A stretch of 8,730 nt of DNA from Candidatus Cloacimonadota bacterium (lineage in GTDB: Bacteria > Muiribacteriota > UBA6191 > JACPRK01): contig JAJFLN010000119.1 of assembly GCA_021772705.1 (NCBI GenBank), positions 1 to 8,730 of the forward strand, in the 5' to 3' direction. The first letter of the stretch is position 1. Each line of letters opens with the position of its first letter. The translations under genes were made by a program, and so were the position numbers. Shown here one piece after another: positions 1-5,876 of the stretch. The notes beneath the pieces are model-generated. The model saw only the letters and a program-made list of their open reading frames with translations, ran no database searches and was not told where the DNA came from.

Positions 1-3
1 TTC

Positions 4-51
4 ACAGGCACCTCCTGGCCGCTTGAACACGACCAGCTTGCAGGTGCCTGT
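4..51. repeat. 10-bp inverted repeat, REP-like palindrome
   Basis: ACAGGCACCT (4-13) and its exact reverse complement AGGTGCCTGT (42-51) enclose 28 nt. Inside them a second pair, CTGG (15-18) and CCAG (33-36), can also form, giving an imperfect long hairpin. The plus strand continues with TTCCTTTATT, so it could act as a weak terminator for a plus-strand gene left of the window. From memory, the AGGTGCCTG core resembles palindromes found near IS200-like/REP-associated transposases in several phyla. No transposase is visible here, so the mobile-element reading is only a resemblance. Confidence 0.55.
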
Positions 52-158
52 TCCTTTATTCAAGGCTCTTCTCAACGATGCATGGATGCCTCAGGGTAGA
101 GCCCCACTACAACAAAATCCGTCTTATCTCACCGGCATTGGCTCCAAGGGACCGCACA

Positions 159-184
159 GGAATAAGGGCGCGGAAGCCGCGCCC
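159..184 (-). terminator. Rho-independent terminator of the minus-strand operon
   Basis: Read on the minus strand, GGGCGCGG (184-177) pairs perfectly with CCGCGCCC (173-166) across a CTT loop, and the stem is followed at once by TTATTCC. This is a strong 8-bp all-GC stem with a short, imperfect T-tract. It lies 163 nt past the stop codon of the amidohydrolase gene, with no gene between. The plus-strand side is followed by AGATTTGG, a poorer tail, so minus-strand use is favoured. Confidence 0.6.
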
Positions 185-227
185 AGATTTGGATCAGATT
201 CGGTTGGTTCGACTGAGCGGGACCGGA

Positions 228-245
228 GGCGTAGTGGGCTACGTC
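228..245. other. Small hairpin in the operon 3' region
   Basis: CGTAG (230-234) and CTACG (239-243) pair around a TGGG loop. One G-T wobble and a further G-C pair extend the stem to 7 bp. Together with the nearby 268-281 hairpin and the terminator it makes this non-coding stretch look structured, either as a 3' UTR or as part of a small RNA or repeat element. Confidence 0.3.
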
Positions 246-267
246 GAGGATTCCGCGATTGAGGAGC

Positions 268-281
268 GGCCAAATATGGCC
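268..281. other. Small hairpin GGCCA-AATA-TGGCC
   Basis: A 5-bp perfect inverted repeat with a 4-nt loop, 66 nt downstream of the amidohydrolase stop on the minus strand. No T-tract follows on either strand, so it is not a terminator by itself. Confidence 0.3.
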
Positions 282-346
282 TGAAGATGGGATGCGAAAC
301 TGCGTGGTAATTCTTGCGCGGGTCCCAAGATGTCGGTCGAGCCTCG

Positions 347-1036
347 TCAGGTCCGGTGAAGATCGCACCAGGCCATCAGGGCTGCCAGGACCCGGTGACT
401 CTTCTGTGTCAGGGTGGCGTACTCGGCGCGTGAGAGCTCGACCTGGACCCAGGGCATCTCGCTGGAATGGCTTCGAACGATGTGGCCTCCCTTGAAGGGT
501 TCATTTATCTTCACGGGCTGCTCGAAGGCGGCCTGAAAGCAGCGCTGCAGTTCCTCCAACCACTCGTCGGGACAGGTTCCATCGGCGTTGCTGATGCAGA
601 CCGCGGGGCGTTCGGAACCGGGGTCCGGTCCCACGGGAGGACCGTGAGCCGCCATGGTATGGCAATCCACACCCAGGATGTGGTCGCCCCCGGCCAGCTC
701 GGTCAGCCGGGCGTGATAGGGCTGGTGGTGCTCCTTGATGAGCCGGGCAGCGATCTCCTCCGGCAGGGCCGGATCGTAGACAGGTACGTTCCAGCATGTG
801 TGAGTCTTGATCACACCATCTTGACGGCGATCGTCAGAGGCCCGATTCATGTCCAGGATGGCTCTGGCCACGTCGGTGGTGACCATGTTCAGGACGTGGG
901 CACCCAGAGGCCGGTAGATCTCCGTGGCCCCTCCATCTCCGTCTTCGTCCACTTCCTGTTTGGTCAGACGACAGAAGGGCTCCACTTCCGGTGGCACGAT
1001 CCATCCACCGTGAGGAATCGAGATCAGCAGAGGCAT
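347..1036 (-). CDS. N-formylglutamate amidohydrolase family protein
   Basis: A 229-residue soluble protein of the N-formylglutamate amidohydrolase (HutG/PF05013) fold. Family members are metal-dependent and hydrolyse the N-acyl bond of N-formylglutamate or related amides. Visible landmarks: ISIPHGG with His9, LDMNR (Asp62-Arg65), TCWNVPVYDP, HQPYHARL, the GVDCHTM metal-binding segment (Asp124, His126), EPFKGGHIVR (179-188) and WVQVELSRAEY with Glu200. All match the order seen in the family, so the fold call is firm; the substrate is not. The start is the ATG at 1036, 2 nt after the stop of the upstream GGT-like gene and 9 nt after AAAGGAAGAG. A longer in-frame reading to 1177 would only run into that gene. 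No signal peptide is seen, so it is cytoplasmic. There are no hut genes nearby, which argues against a role in histidine breakdown and for a role tied to the ATP-grasp and GGT-like neighbours. It is the last gene of the operon. Confidence 0.85.
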   Translation of the reverse strand: MPLLISIPHGGWIVPPEVEPFCRLTKQEVDEDGDGGATEIYRPLGAHVLNMVTTDVARAILDMNRASDDRRQDGVIKTHTCWNVPVYDPALPEEIAARLIKEHHQPYHARLTELAGGDHILGVDCHTMAAHGPPVGPDPGSERPAVCISNADGTCPDEWLEELQRCFQAAFEQPVKINEPFKGGHIVRSHSSEMPWVQVELSRAEYATLTQKSHRVLAALMAWCDLHRT

Positions 1037-1038
1037 CG

Positions 1039-2778
1039 TCAAGGGCTCTTCCTTTCGACTCGCTTGCCACGAGAGGCTGCTATCTTCCGGGCCCTGGGAC
1101 CTCTGGCCGAGCCGTCGCGCCTCGGGTCCGCCACACCGGTGAACACATCCCCTTCGCGATAGACCAGCTGAACGCATCCGAGATAGAAGGAGTAGGGCTC
1201 CCTTTCATCCATCTCAAAGCGCCTGCGTTTCAGGGCTCGAACCACACCGGGCGTGAATCGCTCCGCCTCGTAGGAGAGCTTTCCCTCCAGTGAGCAGTGA
1301 AGCCTGGGGGCGTCCACGGCTTCGAGTGGGGTGAGACTCGAGAGTCGCAGCAAGACCTGGACGATGGCGGAGGTGATCCGCTCGCTGCCCGGAGAGCCGA
1401 TGGCAAGGTAGGGTTTCTTGCCTTTCAGCAGGATCGACGGAGCGACGCTGGCCCAGGGGACCGCGTTGGGCCTCAAGTAGTAGGGGTGTGAGATCGTCTT
1501 GTATTCAAAGGCGCTCATGTAATTGTTGTAAAGAAACCCCAGCTCTGGAGTGGCGACGAAAGATCCGAACACCCGCTCGATGGACTGAGTCAGGGCGACC
1601 ACGTTTCCAAAGCGATCCATGACCGACAGGTGAGTCGTCTCCCCACTGGTGGGGGGCATCTTTGCCCCCAGCTTCTTGGCGACATCGGCGGCATGTCTCT
1701 TGGAGACCATTCGCTTGTTCTGAAGCTGGGGGTAGAAGTTGGGATCGAAGGGGCGGTCGTCCCGATCGATGAGAGCCTGTTGAATGGACCGGGCCACTCG
1801 AACAGCACCCTGGGGAGAGTCGAGATCCAGCTCCTCGTCCGAGAAGTGGCTGAGGACGTTCAAGTTCTCCACCAGAGTTCGGCCTGCCGCCGGCGGGGGA
1901 AATGTGAACACCCGCAGCCCTCGGAACCGGCAGGACAAGGGCTTTCGTTCGATGGGGCGCGGGACTTGGGCCAGGTCGTCACGTCGCAACAGACCGTCGT
2001 TGGCCACCATGTCGTCGTGAATCTGCCGGGCGATGCGGCCGGAGTAGAAGGACTTGATTCCGTACTTGGAAATGCGTCGAAACGTGCGAGCCAGGGCGGG
2101 CTGCTTCAAGGTCGATCCGGCAGGATAGGGCCTGCGACCGTCCTGCAGAAAGATAGCCCCGCCGGAGTGGGCCCGCAGGTGCTTCCGCTCCCGCCCCATC
2201 AGGCCGTGGAGCAGGTCGCTGACGTAGATGCCGTTCTCAGCAAGCTCGATCGAGGGCTGAAGGACCTTCGACAGTCGCATGGTGCCATACTTCTCCAGAG
2301 CATACCGGAGACATGCTGGCGTGCTCGGCACCGTGGTCGCCCGGTGGCCCCGCAACAGCTCGCCATCGGAGAGGCTCTCCGGAGTGGCTCGGTTCGGCGC
2401 CCGGGAAGAGCCATCGAGGGCGAACGTCCGGCCAGACTCCGCCAGGTGGATCATCATCATCGTCTGGCCACCCAGACCGCTGGCAGCGGGCTCACAGACT
2501 CCAAGGGCGAATGCAGCCGCGATGGCCGCGTCAATGGCGTTGCCGCCGGCCTCGAGCATCCGGACGCCGGCATCGGTGGCCTGGAAGTGAGCCGTCGATA
2601 CCATGCCTCCCCGGGAGACGGCCACACGCTGAGGCGGCGGCCTCTTGATCTTGGGATCCCGGGCATCCCTGTCACTGCCCGATGCCGCAGGCCTGGTCGT
2701 GGTGGCTGCCGGTTTCGACTCTCCGGCTCCGGCGGGCTGGCTGGTCTTCGATGTCCTTGGCGATCTCGACGTTGTCAT
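1039..2778 (-). CDS. Gamma-glutamyltranspeptidase-like Ntn-hydrolase
   Basis: A 579-residue GGT homologue. Family enzymes cut themselves before a threonine, which then attacks gamma-glutamyl amides. Residues 1-50 are a polar Ser/Thr/Ala/Arg/Pro-rich tail with no signal peptide, unlike periplasmic GGTs. The large-subunit part begins near RGGMVSTAHFQATDAG (57-71), with EAGGNAIDAAIAAAF and GLGGQTMMMIHL. The small subunit would start at Thr381 in GETTHLSVMDRFGNVVALT; GSPGSERI (461-468), DAPRLH and the GVADPRRDG end are also present. Compared by eye with E. coli GGT, several glutamate-binding residues differ: the Arg114 region reads DGSSRAP, Asn411 is Glu401, Gln430 is Tyr420, Asp433 is Ala423 and Ser462 is Ala443. 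Autoprocessing is plausible, but classic gamma-glutamyl specificity is doubtful. The ATG overlaps the upstream stop as ATGA, implying translational coupling; a longer reading to 3066 lies inside the upstream gene. The neighbours suggest amide or peptide turnover in the cytoplasm. Confidence 0.88.
   Translation of the reverse strand: MTTSRSPRTSKTSQPAGAGESKPAATTTRPAASGSDRDARDPKIKRPPPQRVAVSRGGMVSTAHFQATDAGVRMLEAGGNAIDAAIAAAFALGVCEPAASGLGGQTMMMIHLAESGRTFALDGSSRAPNRATPESLSDGELLRGHRATTVPSTPACLRYALEKYGTMRLSKVLQPSIELAENGIYVSDLLHGLMGRERKHLRAHSGGAIFLQDGRRPYPAGSTLKQPALARTFRRISKYGIKSFYSGRIARQIHDDMVANDGLLRRDDLAQVPRPIERKPLSCRFRGLRVFTFPPPAAGRTLVENLNVLSHFSDEELDLDSPQGAVRVARSIQQALIDRDDRPFDPNFYPQLQNKRMVSKRHAADVAKKLGAKMPPTSGETTHLSVMDRFGNVVALTQSIERVFGSFVATPELGFLYNNYMSAFEYKTISHPYYLRPNAVPWASVAPSILLKGKKPYLAIGSPGSERITSAIVQVLLRLSSLTPLEAVDAPRLHCSLEGKLSYEAERFTPGVVRALKRRRFEMDEREPYSFYLGCVQLVYREGDVFTGVADPRRDGSARGPRARKIAASRGKRVERKSP
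1046..1055 (-). promoter_or_regulatory. Ribosome binding site of the amidohydrolase gene
   Basis: AAAGGAAGAG on the minus strand lies 9 nt before the ATG at 1036, inside the 3' end of the GGT-like gene. It decides this start against the longer in-frame alternative beginning at 1177. Confidence 0.6.
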
Positions 2779-4925
2779 TCGTCCAGTTCCCCGGCGAGGA
2801 ACTCGGTCAACAAGAGGGTCCTCTGGATCAGACTGATCCGCTGGATCTTCTCCTCCGGTGTGTTCAGGTTCGCCGCCACGGGACCGATGCCACAGACGAC
2901 GCTGGAGGCGGAGGGCACCAGGCCGGCGACTGAGGGCCAGACCGAGGCTTCCCTGGCCAGAGGAATCTCCCAGCTCAGGGCCACCTTCTCCAGGGATCGG
3001 AACAGCCTCTTGTTGATCTGGCGTTCCGTCATGGGTGGCCGGTTCGAGAGGAGATCGAGCTCCCATTTGTGCCCCTTCTTGCCCAGGATCTGGCGCATTT
3101 TCTCCGCCGTCGCTTCCGCCAGCTTGGGATCAGCGTAGGTCAGGAGAAGCGTCGCCTCCACCTGATGGGGCAGCAGCATCGGGTGCGCCCGAGTGTGCAG
3201 GTGGGATACTGAGATCGACAGGAACTGCTTGCTCGACGACAGGGCGGCGAACTCCTCGAGTCTCTGAGTCGTCCAGCGGAACACGGAGGGACGACGCTCC
3301 GGCGCTCCAGGCCTTCGTGGCCTCCCTTCGACATGGAGACGGAACATCTTCTGCCCCCGGCGCCGGGTGATCACCTTGTCCCCCAGGCTGCCAGGACGCA
3401 GGACGGCGACCCGCTTCGCCTTGCCAGCGGCGAGACGGATCATCTCACCGCTGTACCTGGCGTCCCGCCCCTCGTCGCTGTAGAACAGGACTCCCGTGGG
3501 AATGTGACGCAGCTTCTTGATGTGCCGCAAGGCGGACATGGCGGACTCCAGCGCCACCATGGGTCCTCGTGACGTGCCAATGCCCTCACCGTGGAGCCAC
3601 TCCGCATCCCGGCGGAACATCTGCCGCGGCGCGGAAGCCTCGAGGGGCACGTCGATGTGTACGACGAACAGGGTCCCGCCCTCGAGACCCTTGTTGGTCT
3701 GATAGGTCCAGGTCGACAGGTCGTTGGTAAACTCCTTGACCGGCTTCAACCCCAGGGACTTCATGGTGTCCGCCACTTCCCGAGCTGCCGTCTGCAAGCC
3801 GATGGGATCACTGCTGCGGCTGGCGATGCCGGTCCACTCAGACAGCCGCTTCTCGATCCGGTCCCGACGGCCGGTGATGAAGCCGAAGACTCGATCTCGA
3901 GTGCTCTCCTTGCTGCCCAAGAGATCCGGGGGCTTGGGAGTACCGAAGTACCGGGCAGCCGCCACTTCGACCAGGCGATTGACCAGGCCAGCGAAGTCGA
4001 GACCCACGGCCTCGGCTCCCTGGACATAAGACCCGTGTTCGCCCAGGCTGGGCAGACTGTTGATCTCCAGGACATAGATATTGCCCTCGCCGTCGACACG
4101 CATGTCGACACGGGCGCAATCGTAGCAACCGAGGGAGGAGAAGGCGTCCTGGGCGATCTTCCTGGCCCGGGCAGCGAGCTCTTCCGGAATATCGGCAGGG
4201 CACTGGACTCCGACCTCTCGCCCCGACTTGCGAGTCTTGTCCTCGTAGGTATAGATCTGCGGCCCATCCTTTCCGAACAGGAGTTCAGCCGCAGGCAGGG
4301 CCTCCGGGGGATTGTTGCCCAGGAGGCCAACGTTGATCTCCCTGCCCTCGATGTATCGCTCGGCCAGGACGGGCTGGGCGAACTTGTCGAAGATCACGTC
4401 CGCCGCAGTCCGAAGCTCGGCCTCGTCGTTGACGATCTGGATGCCGAAGGAGACGGCCTCGTTCTTGGGCTTCACGATCAGCGGATACTGCAAGTCCGGA
4501 GCATCGAAGCCCGGTTCCTGCAGGACGGCAAACTCGGGTGTGGGGACGCCATGGGCCTGGAAGATCATCTTCGCCACGACCTTGTCGAGAGCCAGGGAAT
4601 GCGCCAAGGGGCCGCTGCCCACATAGGGGATGCCGACCATCTCCAGAATGCCCGGGACGTGGGTGTACCGGGCCTGGCCCTGGATACCGTAGGAGAGGTT
4701 GAAGACCATTCCTGGCCGCTCGCCCTTCAACACTCGAGGCATAAAATCCCCCAGCCGGTCTACCAGGTCCTTGTCTCCCTCCAAGGCGATGACCTGATGG
4801 CCCCCGCTCTCCAGGGAGGCGACGATCCTCTGGATGCTCTTGAGCCCGTACTTTTCCCGGTTGGGAACTCCGAAGAGATTGATAACACTCTTGCTGTCTC
4901 GATTGTAGACAATGGCGACTTTCAA
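2775..4925 (-). CDS. ATP-grasp ligase fused to degenerate M20 peptidase
   Basis: A 716-residue two-domain protein. Residues 1-330 are a D-Ala-D-Ala-ligase-like ATP-grasp domain: GIPYVGSGPLAHSLALDK (98-115), YPLIVKPK (Lys152, Lys154), VLAERYIEGREINVG (186-200), YTYEDK in the mobile loop, and the metal-binding Asp274, Glu287 and Asn289 of RVDMRVDGEG...LEINSLPS. The ATP and Mg sites look intact, so it probably activates a carboxylate and forms an amide. The substrate loops (FNLSYGIQGQ in place of HGxxGEDG) do not fit a housekeeping Ddl. Residues about 350-712 align with M20 carboxypeptidase G2-type peptidases, including the lid/dimerisation region: VVHIDVP, GEGIGTSRG, YSDEG, FRLHVEGRPRRPGAP, GPVAANLNTPEEKI. 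Here His423, Asp425 and Glu485 remain, but the other metal ligands and the lid histidine are replaced. The start is TTG with a strong Shine-Dalgarno. Soluble; 30 nt after the TerB gene, 4-nt overlap with the GGT-like gene. Confidence 0.85.
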   Translation of the reverse strand: MKVAIVYNRDSKSVINLFGVPNREKYGLKSIQRIVASLESGGHQVIALEGDKDLVDRLGDFMPRVLKGERPGMVFNLSYGIQGQARYTHVPGILEMVGIPYVGSGPLAHSLALDKVVAKMIFQAHGVPTPEFAVLQEPGFDAPDLQYPLIVKPKNEAVSFGIQIVNDEAELRTAADVIFDKFAQPVLAERYIEGREINVGLLGNNPPEALPAAELLFGKDGPQIYTYEDKTRKSGREVGVQCPADIPEELAARARKIAQDAFSSLGCYDCARVDMRVDGEGNIYVLEINSLPSLGEHGSYVQGAEAVGLDFAGLVNRLVEVAAARYFGTPKPPDLLGSKESTRDRVFGFITGRRDRIEKRLSEWTGIASRSSDPIGLQTAAREVADTMKSLGLKPVKEFTNDLSTWTYQTNKGLEGGTLFVVHIDVPLEASAPRQMFRRDAEWLHGEGIGTSRGPMVALESAMSALRHIKKLRHIPTGVLFYSDEGRDARYSGEMIRLAAGKAKRVAVLRPGSLGDKVITRRRGQKMFRLHVEGRPRRPGAPERRPSVFRWTTQRLEEFAALSSSKQFLSISVSHLHTRAHPMLLPHQVEATLLLTYADPKLAEATAEKMRQILGKKGHKWELDLLSNRPPMTERQINKRLFRSLEKVALSWEIPLAREASVWPSVAGLVPSASSVVCGIGPVAANLNTPEEKIQRISLIQRTLLLTEFLAGELDE

Positions 4926-4932
4926 ACGGCTA

Positions 4933-4940
4933 CTCTCCTT
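4933..4940 (-). promoter_or_regulatory. Strong ribosome binding site before a TTG start
   Basis: AAGGAGAG on the minus strand lies 7 nt before the TTG codon at 4925-4923. The protein begins MKVAIVYN, the first beta strand of an ATP-grasp N-domain, and no ATG or GTG lies between the upstream stop and this point. The site therefore decides for the TTG start. Confidence 0.75.
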
Positions 4941-4955
4941 GTTGGGCGGGAAGGC

Positions 4956-5873
4956 TCAAGAGTCATCCCGCTGCTTCGAGGCAATGTAGGCCTCTACGTG
5001 TGCATCGAGGCGGCCTCTGCCGGCTGCATCGATACCCAGAGCCTCACCGAGCTGATCCATGAGGCTGCGCTCGGAGGATGATACTACACCGTCCTTCAGC
5101 GCCATCCGGCAGGCTGCCGCGTAGAGCGTGGCGGCCTTGAGCTCCGAGGTGGTTCGCTTGCCGGCTGCGGCGAACTCGGCCTTCGCCTCTGCCACGAGAG
5201 CTGTCTCCCGCTCCCTGGGGAGCTGAAGCACCTGGCGAAGAGCAGCGAAGATCTGAGTCTCTCCGGCGCTCAAAGCTCCGTTGGCGAAGACAGCCCGGAC
5301 TCCCAAGGAGAACAGACTCTCTGGAGTCAAATCATCAGGAATATCCTTCAGGTCTTTCGACGCTTCTGGCTCGGCCGGTGAGACGGCAGGAGCTGCCGGC
5401 CGGGGCATGCCCCGCCTTCCATCGGCCGGGTGCGGCGCCGGAGAAAGAGGCATGGCCGCCACCATCTCTCTCATTGCCAGCGGCGGACCGAGCAGCTCGC
5501 CGGCCAGGAGGGCGTGAGCCGGATTGCCCTGAATCCAGGCCGTCAGGGAAGGAGGCAGGCTGCTCTCGCCAGCCTTGCGGACAGCTTCCTGCTTCTCGGC
5601 CCGCTGCTTGGCGATGACTTCCAGACGCGCCGGATCCTCCTGACTCCCGGACCCGGCTCCCCACTGGGCACTAGCCCTGTCCTTCTTCCGCCCCTGGGCC
5701 TTGTTCTTGCGGCTTCCTCCGGGGCGCCGGCCCTTCTCCTTCTGGTGCAGCTCTTCCTGAAGCTTCAGGCTCTCGGTCCTGGCCTTCCGGATCGCCTCCT
5801 TCATGTCCTCGCCGCCGACGCTCTCGAGGGCGTCGACGATCCAGGAATCGAACTTCCCGGCGTTGGAAGCCAT
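4956..5873 (-). CDS. TerB-domain protein with long charged N-terminus
   Basis: A 305-residue soluble protein. The C-terminal part (about 183-297) is an all-helical TerB-like (tellurite resistance/DjlA N-terminal type) domain with its internal two-fold pattern: AVFANGALSAGE (Glu205) and MALKDGVVSSSE (Glu268), each followed by a helix. TerB domains are thought to bind metal through such acidic loops and to act near the inner membrane; the first loop here has Asn where Asp is usual. Residues 1-100 are charged and Lys/Arg/Glu-rich, probably coiled coil plus a basic linker (GRRPGGSRKNKAQGRKKDR); 140-172 is a Pro/Ala-rich linker. There is no signal peptide or membrane span. The ATG at 5873 is 3 nt after the floA stop, so the two are surely co-transcribed. 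Inference: a cytoplasmic adaptor linking the flotillin/NfeD membrane pair to the downstream enzymes. No recognised function for the N-terminal part. Confidence 0.75.
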   Translation of the reverse strand: MASNAGKFDSWIVDALESVGGEDMKEAIRKARTESLKLQEELHQKEKGRRPGGSRKNKAQGRKKDRASAQWGAGSGSQEDPARLEVIAKQRAEKQEAVRKAGESSLPPSLTAWIQGNPAHALLAGELLGPPLAMREMVAAMPLSPAPHPADGRRGMPRPAAPAVSPAEPEASKDLKDIPDDLTPESLFSLGVRAVFANGALSAGETQIFAALRQVLQLPRERETALVAEAKAEFAAAGKRTTSELKAATLYAAACRMALKDGVVSSSERSLMDQLGEALGIDAAGRGRLDAHVEAYIASKQRDDS

Positions 5874-5876
5874 GGG

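Larger units (their letters stand above)
52..346. other. Intergenic region downstream of the six-gene operon
   Basis: No open frame here looks like a protein: the short frames are low-complexity, Arg/Pro-rich and without recognisable motifs or ribosome binding sites. The stretch holds the GC-rich terminator hairpin at 166-184 and two small hairpins at 228-245 and 268-281. I see no tRNA, rRNA or CRISPR structure. Confidence 0.6.

Noticed and set aside
23..284. Short overlapping plus-strand open frames at the left edge
   Set aside because: No motif, no ribosome binding site, and they cross the palindrome and the terminator hairpin.
467..1162. A 231-codon open frame on the plus strand
   Set aside because: Antisense to the amidohydrolase gene, which has conserved motifs throughout.
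2779..3066. N-terminal extension of the GGT-like protein by 96 residues
   Set aside because: It lies entirely inside the upstream ligase gene, reads as low-complexity Arg/Gly/Pro, and the ATGA junction gives a natural start at 2778.
1630..3138. A 502-codon open frame on the plus strand
   Set aside because: It is fully antisense to the GGT-like gene and the end of the ligase fusion, has no family motifs, and arises from high GC at third codon positions.
2775..4925. Housekeeping D-Ala-D-Ala ligase (ddl) assignment
   Set aside because: The HGxxGEDG segment and the loop tyrosine typical of Ddl are missing, there is a 380-residue C-terminal fusion, and no cell-wall genes are adjacent.
3591..5081. 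A 496-codon open frame on the plus strand
   Set aside because: Antisense to the ATP-grasp/M20 gene, whose motifs are unmistakable. Its own translation shows no recognisable domain and no ribosome binding site.
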